Assembly (NCBI RefSeq): GCF_019956415.1
Contig: NZ_JAHBDK010000016.1
Coordinates: 1-64,000, forward strand
DNA length: 64,000 bases
Direction of reading: 5' to 3'
From: Pseudomonas sp. GL-B-19
Lineage (GTDB): Bacteria; Pseudomonadota; Gammaproteobacteria; Pseudomonadales; Pseudomonadaceae
In this document: piece by piece, positions 50,949 to 59,460 of the stretch
Layout of the letters: each line of letters starts with the position of its first letter
How positions within the stretch are numbered: the stretch's first letter is position 1
Program-made: the position numbers and the translations under genes
Notes under the pieces: model-generated
Database searches by the model: none
What the model saw: only the letters and a program-made list of their open reading frames with translations
What the model was told of the DNA's origin: nothing

Positions 50949-52568
50949 ATGAGCCTGTCACTCCTGAGCCGCTACGCCTTCTTTGCCGCTTGCGTGATCT
51001 TCACCCTCGCCAGCCTGCCCTTTGTGCAATACGACTGGCTCTGGCCGATCACTGCCGTCACGGGCGTGCTCAGCCTGATCGGCCTGTTCGATCTGCTGCA
51101 AAGCCCGCACGCGGTGCGCCGCAACTACCCGATCCTGGGCAATATTCGTTATCTGGTGGAAGGCATTCGCCCGGAAATCCGCCAGTACCTGCTCGAATCC
51201 GACAGCGACGCCCTGCCCTTCTCCCGGGCCCAGCGTTCGCTTGTCTATTCGCGCGCCAAAAACGAAAGCGCCGACAAACCCTTCGGCACGTTGATCGATG
51301 TGTATCAGTCGGGCTTCGAGTTCATCGGCCACTCGATGCGTCCGGCGCCGTTGAGTGATCCGAGCGCGTTCCGCGTGATGGTCGGCGGCCCGCAATGTAC
51401 CCAGCCGTACTCGGCGTCGGTGTTCAACATATCGGCCATGAGTTTCGGCTCGCTCAGCGCCAACGCGATTCGCGCCTTGAACCAGGGCGCCAAGCTCGGC
51501 AACTTTGCCCATGACACCGGTGAAGGCAGCATCAGCGCTTACCATCGGGAAAACGGCGGCGACCTGACCTGGGAACTCGGCAGCGGTTACTTTGGCTGCC
51601 GTACCGCTGACGGCCAATTCGACCCGGAACGTTTCGCCGCCCAGGCACAAACGCCGCAAGTTCGCATGATCGAAATCAAGATGTCCCAAGGTGCTAAACC
51701 CGGCCATGGCGGGATTCTGCCCAAGCACAAAGTCACCAAGGAAATCGCTGAAACCCGCGGCATCATGATGGGCGAAGACTGCATCTCGCCGTCGCGGCAC
51801 AGCGCGTTTTCCACGCCAATCGAACTGATGCATTTCATCCAGCAACTGCGTGAACTGTCCGGCGGCAAACCGGTGGGCTTCAAGTTCTGCCTTGGCCACC
51901 CGTGGGAATTCATGGGCATCGCCAAGGCCATGCTGGAAACCGGCATCCTCCCGGACTTCATCGTCGTCGACGGCAAGGAAGGCGGCACCGGAGCCGCGCC
52001 AGTGGAGTTCACCGACCACATCGGCGTGCCGATGCGCGAAGGTTTGTTGTTCGTGCACAACACGCTGGTCGGCTTGAACCTGCGGGACAAAATCAAACTC
52101 GGCGCCAGCGGCAAGATCGTCAGCGCCTTCGACATCGCCAGCGTCCTGGCCATCGGTGCCGACTGGGCCAACTCGGCGCGCGGCTTCATGTTCGCTATCG
52201 GCTGCATCCAGTCGCAAAGCTGCCACACCAACAAATGCCCTACCGGTGTGGCGACTCAGGACACCTTGCGTCAACGCGCGCTGGTGGTACCGGACAAGGC
52301 CCAGCGGGTGTTCAACTTTCATCGCAATACGCTTAAAGCCCTGGCCGAAATGCTCGCGGCGGCGGGCCTCGACCACCCTTCACAGCTGTCGGCCAAACAC
52401 TTGGTGCGGCGCATGTCGGCGACCGAGATCAAGCTGTTCTCGCAGTTGCATGTGTTCCTGAAACCGGGGGAGTTGCTTACCGGGGAAGTAAATGGGGAGT
52501 TTTACTCGCGGATGTGGCAGATGGCTCGGGCGGACAGTTTTGAGCCTAACGAGGGAGTTGCTGCGTAA
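50949..52568 (+). CDS. FMN-binding glutamate-synthase-family protein
   Basis: A 539-residue protein with two N-terminal membrane helices (YAFFAACVIFTLASLPF and WPITAVTGVLSLIGLFDLL). A GltB-like FMN/Fe-S synthase domain follows (ISAMSFGSLSANAIRALNQGA, DFIVVDGKEGGTGAAP, GASGKIVSAFDIA). Cysteines that could hold a [3Fe-4S] cluster are in CIQSQSCHTNKCPTGVATQ. It lacks the glutaminase domain, so it is not a full glutamate synthase. Reaction unknown; a membrane-bound FMN oxidoreductase of the archaeal-type GltS family. Confidence 0.9.
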   Translation: MSLSLLSRYAFFAACVIFTLASLPFVQYDWLWPITAVTGVLSLIGLFDLLQSPHAVRRNYPILGNIRYLVEGIRPEIRQYLLESDSDALPFSRAQRSLVYSRAKNESADKPFGTLIDVYQSGFEFIGHSMRPAPLSDPSAFRVMVGGPQCTQPYSASVFNISAMSFGSLSANAIRALNQGAKLGNFAHDTGEGSISAYHRENGGDLTWELGSGYFGCRTADGQFDPERFAAQAQTPQVRMIEIKMSQGAKPGHGGILPKHKVTKEIAETRGIMMGEDCISPSRHSAFSTPIELMHFIQQLRELSGGKPVGFKFCLGHPWEFMGIAKAMLETGILPDFIVVDGKEGGTGAAPVEFTDHIGVPMREGLLFVHNTLVGLNLRDKIKLGASGKIVSAFDIASVLAIGADWANSARGFMFAIGCIQSQSCHTNKCPTGVATQDTLRQRALVVPDKAQRVFNFHRNTLKALAEMLAAAGLDHPSQLSAKHLVRRMSATEIKLFSQLHVFLKPGELLTGEVNGEFYSRMWQMARADSFEPNEGVAA

Positions 52569-54093
52569 ATAACGGCTGAAAAACGATTTCATGGGGAGTT
52601 GGAGCGCCGTCCAGGACGAACAAGCGGGCCTCGCTTTCTCCTCCCCTGAGCGTTAGAACATGTATCCAGTCGTTTGGAAATAAACGGCTGTGTTCAGGAT
52701 CGGATTGACCCGTTACCCACCAGACCCTTCTCGCCTTCGGCTTCATGGCCGAAAAATCCATGAATGCGGTGCCCTCTACTCGCCCGGGGACTAACGCACA
52801 ACCACCAAAACCGTAGGTGTCGCAGGGCACGCCGGTCGATTTCACAACGTACATCTTCGGCTGGATGCCCGTTGTGTTGTAGTACATGAACGGCAAGTAC
52901 CAAAATAATCCTTCGACCACGATTTCGTCATCCGGGCGAGCCTCGCGAGCGATCCTTGCCGCTAGCACGTCCAGCTTGCCCTCGCGGCGAAAAGCAGCAC
53001 CGCTAATCTCATCAGATTGTTCATAAACAGCCATCACCCCATACGTTTGTACGGCGACAACAAGAAGAAAAGCCGATGGGGCTAAAATTCTATCTCGCCA
53101 CTCCCAACCATCCAGCGCGACAGCAATGATAATTGGCAGTCCGACAGCAGCAAACAATAGGTACCGATGGATGAAAATGGGGAAGATTTGCGACAGCAGA
53201 AAAACAGTTAATACCGGTACGAAAAAGTAACTCACCAGCAGCGCGCTGTAGTGCTGTTTACTCCGGTCTTTCGACACAACAAATATTGCGAAAGCAACGA
53301 TCAACACCGTCGGCACCAAACGCCAACCTAAAGACGCCGGCTCATCACTCATTACCATGAATGACCAAACGACTGTCAGGGCGACTTCCCATGTAAGGGG
53401 CGGTATCCAATCGAGCCCATTTCTTTGCAGCAGTTGATCAATGAAATGGGGTAACCACGGCAGGTACAAAAAGAGAATGGCAGCATTGGCCCCTATCCAT
53501 GCACGAACGGATAAACCACGCGATAGCCACCAAAAAAACCAATGCACCAATACACACAGTGCGGAGAAATAATGCGTATAGAAAGCGGCCGTCATCAGCA
53601 GCACATAAATGACCGCAAAACGCTTTTGCTGCGGTGAATTGACCCAACACACCAACGCCACCGTAGCGCCCATCAGCCAAAAACCAATCAGGGTATACAT
53701 CCTGATTTCCTGACTGTAGCGAACCGATATCGGCAGCAACGCAAACAACAAAGCCGCCATCCAGGTCGCCCTTCGCGTCGACACCAGACTCATCAGCTTG
53801 ATGCTCAGCAACAACGTACCGACGTCAGCCAGGGCACTCTGCGATCGAGCAGCCAGGACGCCATTACCGAACATCAGCATCCAGTAATGCAGCAACACGT
53901 AGTAAAGCGGTGGATGAACGTCCCGAGCCGTGGTGGACCAGATATCCGCGGGCGACCGCTCGGCGAGCAGCAGGCTATAGGCTTCGTCGTACCAGACGGC
54001 CGGCGTGGTGATGGCGTGAAATCTCACGAATAACGCGATCGCCACCACCACAAACAGCGCCGCCACCTCCCCGGAGCAGCGCGAAACCTTCAC
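52546..54093 (-). CDS. Polyprenyl-phosphate-dependent glycosyltransferase (GT39/ArnT-like)
   Basis: A 515-residue membrane enzyme with 10-12 helices. The first periplasmic loop has the catalytic Asp-Glu of this fold (VWYDEAYSLLLAE) and ARDVHPPLYYVLLHYWML. The C-terminal ~130 residues are periplasmic. Such enzymes move a sugar from a polyprenyl-phosphate carrier to a glycan or lipid acceptor. The start overlaps the gtrA-like stop (ATGA); the 3' end overlaps the convergent glutamate-synthase-family gene by 23 bases. GC is lower than in its flanks. Confidence 0.82.
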   Translation of the reverse strand: MKVSRCSGEVAALFVVVAIALFVRFHAITTPAVWYDEAYSLLLAERSPADIWSTTARDVHPPLYYVLLHYWMLMFGNGVLAARSQSALADVGTLLLSIKLMSLVSTRRATWMAALLFALLPISVRYSQEIRMYTLIGFWLMGATVALVCWVNSPQQKRFAVIYVLLMTAAFYTHYFSALCVLVHWFFWWLSRGLSVRAWIGANAAILFLYLPWLPHFIDQLLQRNGLDWIPPLTWEVALTVVWSFMVMSDEPASLGWRLVPTVLIVAFAIFVVSKDRSKQHYSALLVSYFFVPVLTVFLLSQIFPIFIHRYLLFAAVGLPIIIAVALDGWEWRDRILAPSAFLLVVAVQTYGVMAVYEQSDEISGAAFRREGKLDVLAARIAREARPDDEIVVEGLFWYLPFMYYNTTGIQPKMYVVKSTGVPCDTYGFGGCALVPGRVEGTAFMDFSAMKPKARRVWWVTGQSDPEHSRLFPNDWIHVLTLRGGESEARLFVLDGAPTPHEIVFQPLFTQQLPR

Positions 54094-54464
54094 GCCTCAC
54101 GCTCGCTGAACAAGAAAAATCGCGAAAAGAAGAACCCGCAGACCAGACTCAACAGCGAGAACGACGCGACGGTCACCAAACCGTGGAGTTTCCAGACGTC
54201 GGCATAGTGTCCGAACACAAAACTCAGCACGCCCATGACACCGACATACCCCAAATATCTAAGGACCGATTCTTTGGCGTCGAATGTGTACAGCGCGTGC
54301 ACATAAAAGGAGAACGTCGCCGCTACACAGAACGCCGAAACGTTGCTGGCGGCCTGACTCCATTCGGCGGCGGTGGTGAGGATGTAAAACAGCTGCCAAT
54401 GAATCAGCGTATTGGCCACGCCAACAACCGCATAGGTGGAGAATTCTTTCCATAAGGCTTTCAT
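54090..54464 (-). CDS. GtrA-family flippase-like protein
   Basis: A 124-residue, four-helix GtrA-family protein (TYAVVGVANTLIHWQLFYIL, CVAATFSFYVHALYTF, FSLLSLVCGFFFSRFFLF). GtrA proteins are thought to flip bactoprenol-linked glucose across the inner membrane for O-antigen decoration. It forms a coupled pair with the GT39-like gene. The usual GtrB glycosyltransferase is missing from the cluster. Confidence 0.85.
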   Translation of the reverse strand: MKALWKEFSTYAVVGVANTLIHWQLFYILTTAAEWSQAASNVSAFCVAATFSFYVHALYTFDAKESVLRYLGYVGVMGVLSFVFGHYADVWKLHGLVTVASFSLLSLVCGFFFSRFFLFSEREA

Positions 54465-54582
54465 GTCCGTGCTCTTGCCTGTTGCTGCTTCAGGTGGGTT
54501 TCAACCTAAAGTCAGGGCAGGTGCGCGTCTACTGTCATAAATAACAGGTAGAGCGGCATTTCAGATCAAAGGTCATGCCTGT

Positions 54583-56088
54583 TCACCATTGCAACACTTT
54601 CACCGGGACGGGTTCTTTCATGACGATAAAGCCGTAATCCCCCAGCAGATAAATGCGATAAAACTGGCTGTCCACCAGCGGCGGATACCCCTGATAACCC
54701 ACTCGTGTCGCGTTGCGCCGCTCCTTTTCCCGGACCACATTGGTGATGCCGGTTTTCGGCAGATTTTCCGCGAGCATGTAGTAGTCGGTGTTCAGCAAAT
54801 AGTGCAAAACCGGCATCTGCTTGAACGACCCTGCGGCGGCAACTAACCAGTGATCCGAGTAAGTCACCGACAAGTAAATGCGCTTGGCATCGCGCAATGC
54901 GGGGCGCGAGGCGATGTCGGCACTCAAGGCATACAGCGCGTTGGTCGCGAAGGTTTTTTGCAGGGTCAGCACGCGCCCGTAAGCGAAGGACAGCGAGAGC
55001 ATCGCCAACAGCGGGATGAGCAACAGCAACGGCAGTTTTCCGTGCAACGATGCCAGAGCCCGATGACTGAGATAGAACAGCAACACCAGCACGACACCAA
55101 AGCCCATCAAGGTTCGGGCGCCTTCATTGAAGTCACGAAAAAACAGTGAAGCACCGGGCACCAGGAACACCAGGACCGGCAGAATCAACAAACACGCCAA
55201 CCCCATCAGCGTTTTGTGCAGCCTCCTGTCCTGCCGCGCCAGCAAGCCCTGCCCCACGCGTGCCCCCCCGACGATGGCGCACAGCAATAGCGCGGCGAAC
55301 ACCCAGGTAAAGCCACCATGAAACAGCAGCACGACTTTTTCCAGCACCCGGCCTGCATTGATTTCAACTTGCAGCAGTGGTGCTGCCGCTCCGTTCAACA
55401 TCGCGGTGCGGTTTTGACTCATGTAAGCAAAGGCCGTGGCGCCGTAGATCAAGCCTGCCAACACCACCTGCGCGACTTTCCAGCCGAGCAGTCGGCACCA
55501 CGCGGGCCACGATAACTTGTCGTTTGCCCCCCGCAGCAGCTCCAGGCAACAGAGCCCGAAAAACACATTGATGCTGACCTGATAAAGACCGATGGCCAAC
55601 GCAATCAACAGCGCCGGAACGATCAGTTGCTGAACGCGCGTGGGGCCTTTGAACGTGATCGCGTAAATCACCGCTACCACACTCAGCGCCATGGTCGGCC
55701 CGTCATATTGGTACGACAGGTTTTGCAGGAAAAACGGGTTGTACCAAAGCGGAAGAACCACCAGGCAATGAGCAATAGTCGGTTCGGGAAAGTAGTGGAA
55801 CGTCAGGCGGGTCAGGGCTGCGCTCATGGCCAGCGTGGCAATCAATAGCGGCAACGGGAAGATATTGGGCGCGGCACCGCTGAAGGTCAGCAGGTTGTAG
55901 AACCATTGTGCGAACAGGCGGCCCTCCTCCGACCAGCCCATGCCAGCGGCCAGGGAACGCCAGTTGTCATCGATGTAAGGGTAATCCGCGAGGATCAACG
56001 GCAGGACATAGAGTGACGTCGCAAGAACAAACAGCAACCAGACCTGACGGCCTCCACGTTCTTTGTCGAGCCAATCGCAGATGCTCAT
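54583..56088 (-). CDS. GtrII-like (Glucos_trans_II) O-antigen glucosyltransferase
   Basis: A 501-residue multi-helix membrane protein. The N-terminal YPYIDDNWRSLAAGMGWSEEGR, then NPFFLQNLSYQYDGPTMALS and SINVFFGLCCLELL match the GtrII family that adds glucosyl groups from undecaprenyl-phosphate to O-antigen in Shigella phages and their relatives. The last ~100 residues are periplasmic. It precedes the gtrA-like gene on the same strand, 118 bases apart. The acceptor glycan is unknown. Confidence 0.82.
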   Translation of the reverse strand: MSICDWLDKERGGRQVWLLFVLATSLYVLPLILADYPYIDDNWRSLAAGMGWSEEGRLFAQWFYNLLTFSGAAPNIFPLPLLIATLAMSAALTRLTFHYFPEPTIAHCLVVLPLWYNPFFLQNLSYQYDGPTMALSVVAVIYAITFKGPTRVQQLIVPALLIALAIGLYQVSINVFFGLCCLELLRGANDKLSWPAWCRLLGWKVAQVVLAGLIYGATAFAYMSQNRTAMLNGAAAPLLQVEINAGRVLEKVVLLFHGGFTWVFAALLLCAIVGGARVGQGLLARQDRRLHKTLMGLACLLILPVLVFLVPGASLFFRDFNEGARTLMGFGVVLVLLFYLSHRALASLHGKLPLLLLIPLLAMLSLSFAYGRVLTLQKTFATNALYALSADIASRPALRDAKRIYLSVTYSDHWLVAAAGSFKQMPVLHYLLNTDYYMLAENLPKTGITNVVREKERRNATRVGYQGYPPLVDSQFYRIYLLGDYGFIVMKEPVPVKVLQW

Positions 56089-56335
56089 GTCGGCGCCTCA
56101 AGGGATTTCGCCCACAACCAATACAACTTTGAATCCGACGCTAGTCAGAGATCGCAAAGCTGCCGGGCTTTTAGACCGGCGGTTGCCCTTCGGAAATGCG
56201 CTGAGACATCCCGTAATACCCACACTTTGCAATTGCCGGCTAATCCCTGCACCCTGCGCGCCGCCGATGTGCCGCGCGCGACTTAATTGTGGCACCGGCC
56301 GCCCCCATTTCAACACCGTTCAAGAGCCCGCAGCC

Positions 56336-57460
56336 ATGACGACTGAACGCGATCACCGAATCGACTTTTTCCGTGGCCTGGCACTGATCTTCATTTTCTG
56401 GGATCACGTGCCCCACAACCCCTTGGGCCAAATTACCCTGCGTAACTTCGGCTTCAGCGATGCAGCAGAGGTCTTTGTGTTTCTGGCGGGCTACGCGGCG
56501 GTCCTGGCCTACGGCAAAGTCCTTGCGCGCGACGGTTATCTGATTGCCTGTGTGAAAATCCTGCGCCGCGCCTGGGTGCTGTATGTGGTGCATATTTTCT
56601 TGCTGGCGATGCTGATGGGCATCGTGTTTTTCGCCAACAGCCATGTGGAAACCCGCGATCTGGTCGAGGAAATGGGCCTGCGCCACTTCATCACCAACCC
56701 GCAGCAAGCGTTAACTGATGAGTTGTTGTTGCGCTTCAAACCGAACCTGATGGATCCATTGCCTTTGTACATCGTGTTGCTCGCCGGTTTGCCGCTGGTA
56801 CTGCCGATGCTGGTGCGCAAGGCTTGGGCGGTGGTGGCGGTGTCGTTGACTGTCTACCTGCTGGCGCCGGTATTTGGCTGGAACCTGGCCGCGATCAAGG
56901 ACGGCGTGTGGTACTTCAACCCCGTTACCTGGCAACTGCTGTTTGTGCTCGGCGGCGCCGCTGCGATTCACAGGCAAAGGCCACGGTTGGCCGAGGCTCG
57001 TCCACTGCTGCGCCAGCCGTTGTTTGTCTGTGCGGCGATTTACGTGGTGGCTGCCGGGCTGATTACCGTCTCCTGGCGCTGGCCGCAGATACATGACGCG
57101 CTGATGCCAACCCTTCTGAATAACTTGCTGTACCCGATCAGCAAGACCGATCTGTCGCCGGTGCGCCTGCTGCACTTTCTGGCCCTGGCGTACGTCACGG
57201 CGAAACTGTTGCCGGACACCGGCTGGACGCAAAACTGGATGGCCCGGCAATGCTCGCGCATGGGGCGCTATTCGCTGGAAATATTCTGCCTCGGCGTGTT
57301 GCTGGCGCCGTTGGCGGATATGATCAACGCCCTGACCGGCGATGCATTTGCCATGCAAATCTTTACCGCGCTGGTCGGGGCCGGGTTGATGGGGTTGTTG
57401 GGGGTCTGGCTGGAGTTCAATAAACACTTGAATCGCTCACCGCACATCGCTGTCGCTTGA
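56336..57460 (+). CDS. OpgC-domain membrane acyltransferase-like protein
   Basis: A 374-residue, ~10-helix protein of the OpgC family. The N-terminus shows RIDFFRGLALIFIFWDHVP, then FSDAAEVFVFLAGYAAVLAYGKV; its C-terminal part includes SRMGRYSLEIFCLGVLLAP. OpgC adds succinyl groups to periplasmic glucans; homologues in this family decorate other glycans. I start at ATG 56336 (MTTERDHRIDFF), because the 91 in-frame codons upstream have no family match. Divergent from the GtrII-like gene, next to other glycan-modifying genes. Confidence 0.85.
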   Translation: MTTERDHRIDFFRGLALIFIFWDHVPHNPLGQITLRNFGFSDAAEVFVFLAGYAAVLAYGKVLARDGYLIACVKILRRAWVLYVVHIFLLAMLMGIVFFANSHVETRDLVEEMGLRHFITNPQQALTDELLLRFKPNLMDPLPLYIVLLAGLPLVLPMLVRKAWAVVAVSLTVYLLAPVFGWNLAAIKDGVWYFNPVTWQLLFVLGGAAAIHRQRPRLAEARPLLRQPLFVCAAIYVVAAGLITVSWRWPQIHDALMPTLLNNLLYPISKTDLSPVRLLHFLALAYVTAKLLPDTGWTQNWMARQCSRMGRYSLEIFCLGVLLAPLADMINALTGDAFAMQIFTALVGAGLMGLLGVWLEFNKHLNRSPHIAVA

Positions 57461-57464
57461 AACC

Positions 57465-57497
57465 AAAAAGCCCCGGTCATCTCGACCGGGGCTTTTT
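57465..57497. terminator. Bidirectional terminator
   Basis: A 14-bp stem AAAAAGCCCCGGTC / GACCGGGGCTTTTT around ATCTC between the convergent OpgC-like and permease genes. Confidence 0.94.
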
Positions 57498-57516
57498 GCA
57501 TTTCAAGCCTTACACT

Positions 57517-58938
57517 TTACGACGCCGAACGTACCGCACCTTGCGACACTTGGGTCGGTTGCAGCTTGAACACATAGAACAACACCGTCAGCAGCACCAG
57601 GAACGCAGGCCCCACATACAGCGCCACACGGGTGTCCGGGAAGTACGCCATCAGGCCGACCACCAACACCAGGAACGCCAGCGCCAGGTACGAGCTGACC
57701 GGGTACAGCCACATTTTGTATTTGAGGCCGGCACGCTCGCTGGCGCTCAGGCCTTTGCGGAATTTGAGCTGGGCCAGCAGGATCATCACCCAAGTCCAGA
57801 TCGCACCGAAGGTGGCAATGGCGGTGACCCAGACGAAGACTTTTTCAGGCACCAGATAGTTGAGCAACACGCCCAACAGCAGCGCCCCCATCGACAGCAG
57901 CAAGGCGCGACGCGGCACGCCATTGCTTGACGTCTTGGCGAAACCGGCCGGGGCCTGGCCATTCTGCGCCAGGCTGTAGAGCATGCGCCCGGTGCTGAAA
58001 ATGCCGCCATTGCAGGACGACAGCGCGGCAGTGATCACCACAAAGTTGATGATGCCAGCGGCGGTTTTGATGCCCAGACGCTCAAACGTCATCACAAACG
58101 GACTGCCCTGGGTGCCGATTTCATTCCACGGGTAGATCGACAGGATCACGAACAGCGCGCCGACGTAGAACAGCAAAATCCGCCAGAACACCGAGCCGAT
58201 GGCATCCGGGATGGTCTTCTGCGGATTTTTTGCTTCACCGGCGGTCAGGCCGATCATCTCGACGCCGAGGTAGGCGAACATGACCATTTGTAGGGACATC
58301 AACACGCCCTGCACGCCATTGGGCATGAAGCCACCGTGGGTCCACAGATTGGAAATCCCCAGCGCCACGCCATCGTTGCCAAAGCCGAACGCGATCACGC
58401 CGATGCCACCGATGACCATCGCAACGATGGTGACAATCTTGATCAGAGCGAACCAGAACTCGAATTCACCGAAGGCTTTTACGTTGATCAGGTTGATGGT
58501 GCCCATGCTGATCAACGCCGACAGCGCCCAGATCCAGCGCGGCACATCAGGGAACCAGACGCCCATGTACACCGCCACCGCGGTAATTTCCGCGACGCAG
58601 GTCACCAGCCACAGGAACCAATAGTTCCAACCGGTGAGAAAGCCCGCCAAAGGGCCGAGGTAGTCTTGGGCATAACGGCTGAACGAGCCGGCGACCGGGT
58701 TGTGCACGGCCATTTCGCCGAGAGCGCGCATGATCACCAGGATCGCCAGACCGCCGATGATGTACGACAGCATGATGGCCGGGCCGGCCATTTCGATGGC
58801 CTTGGCCGATCCGAGAAACAAACCGACACCGATACAGGCACCGAGCGCCATCAAGCGAATATGCCGTTCGCCGAGTTCGCGTTTAAGCGGGCCGCCTTGA
58901 GCGGTCTCGCCGTGGGGCAGGTGATTGCCGACTGGCAT
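57517..58938 (-). CDS. Amino acid permease, APC/AAT family (ProY/AroP-like)
   Basis: A 473-residue, 12-helix permease. The AAT-family opening LKRELGERHIRLMALGACIGVGLFLGSAKAI, GPAIMLSYIIGG, EMAVHNPVAGSFSRYA and NWRI-like core blocks are intact. It belongs with ProY/AroP/GabP-type H+-amino acid symporters; the exact substrate is not readable. I start at ATG 58938, which has GAGGA eight bases upstream; an ATG nine bases earlier sits on that site. Confidence 0.9.
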   Translation of the reverse strand: MPVGNHLPHGETAQGGPLKRELGERHIRLMALGACIGVGLFLGSAKAIEMAGPAIMLSYIIGGLAILVIMRALGEMAVHNPVAGSFSRYAQDYLGPLAGFLTGWNYWFLWLVTCVAEITAVAVYMGVWFPDVPRWIWALSALISMGTINLINVKAFGEFEFWFALIKIVTIVAMVIGGIGVIAFGFGNDGVALGISNLWTHGGFMPNGVQGVLMSLQMVMFAYLGVEMIGLTAGEAKNPQKTIPDAIGSVFWRILLFYVGALFVILSIYPWNEIGTQGSPFVMTFERLGIKTAAGIINFVVITAALSSCNGGIFSTGRMLYSLAQNGQAPAGFAKTSSNGVPRRALLLSMGALLLGVLLNYLVPEKVFVWVTAIATFGAIWTWVMILLAQLKFRKGLSASERAGLKYKMWLYPVSSYLALAFLVLVVGLMAYFPDTRVALYVGPAFLVLLTVLFYVFKLQPTQVSQGAVRSAS

Positions 58939-59460
58939 AGGGGACATCCTCGTCTTGTTATTGGATATGACCACCGAGTGTCGAAGCGCTGACCGATAAG
59001 CCATTGCTTGCCTGAAACCGGTTTGCTTTTTGGGCAAAACCGTCCTGTAGGACAAAACCTTCAGGATCAGCGGGACGCGCAGTATAAAAAGCTTTTCGCA
59101 GGCGTTTTCACTCTATAAACCATAAATTACAGCCACAACTCTCGGCAAAAGCGCGATTCAAGGAGAGGCTTTAACTGGCTAAAGCTGATTTCACTCGCAA
59201 TTGAAAACGGCGGCGAGTATTGCACAGCATTGGTGCATCGTCATGCATTTGCCTGGACCTTATTTAGCGATCAATGGCTCTAGATCAAGCCTCTTCAACC
59301 ACGATGCCATCATCCCCCCGAACCTTCGGCAGCTGCTACGGGACTTGCGTGGATCCAGAAAAAATACACGACATCCTTGTCCACAATTTTTTCACCATCG
59401 CCAACCACCGTCTAAGCTTGAGACAAGTCCGATCAATCTGCGTAAATGGATCAATCGACT
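58939..59460. other. 522-bp intergenic region
   Basis: Divergent promoter space between the permease and the PBP-like gene. TGTAGGACAAAACC near 59045 is a REP-like scrap without a partner arm. A reading frame at 59201-59605 overlaps the PBP start and has no coding features. Nothing else seen. Confidence 0.5.

Noticed and set aside
50958..52376. 472-codon frame antisense to the glutamate-synthase-family gene
   Set aside because: Shadow; His/Arg/Ala-rich composition without domains.
56063..56335. 91-codon N-terminal extension of the OpgC-like gene
   Set aside because: Low-complexity, no membrane segments, and it covers the divergent promoter region.
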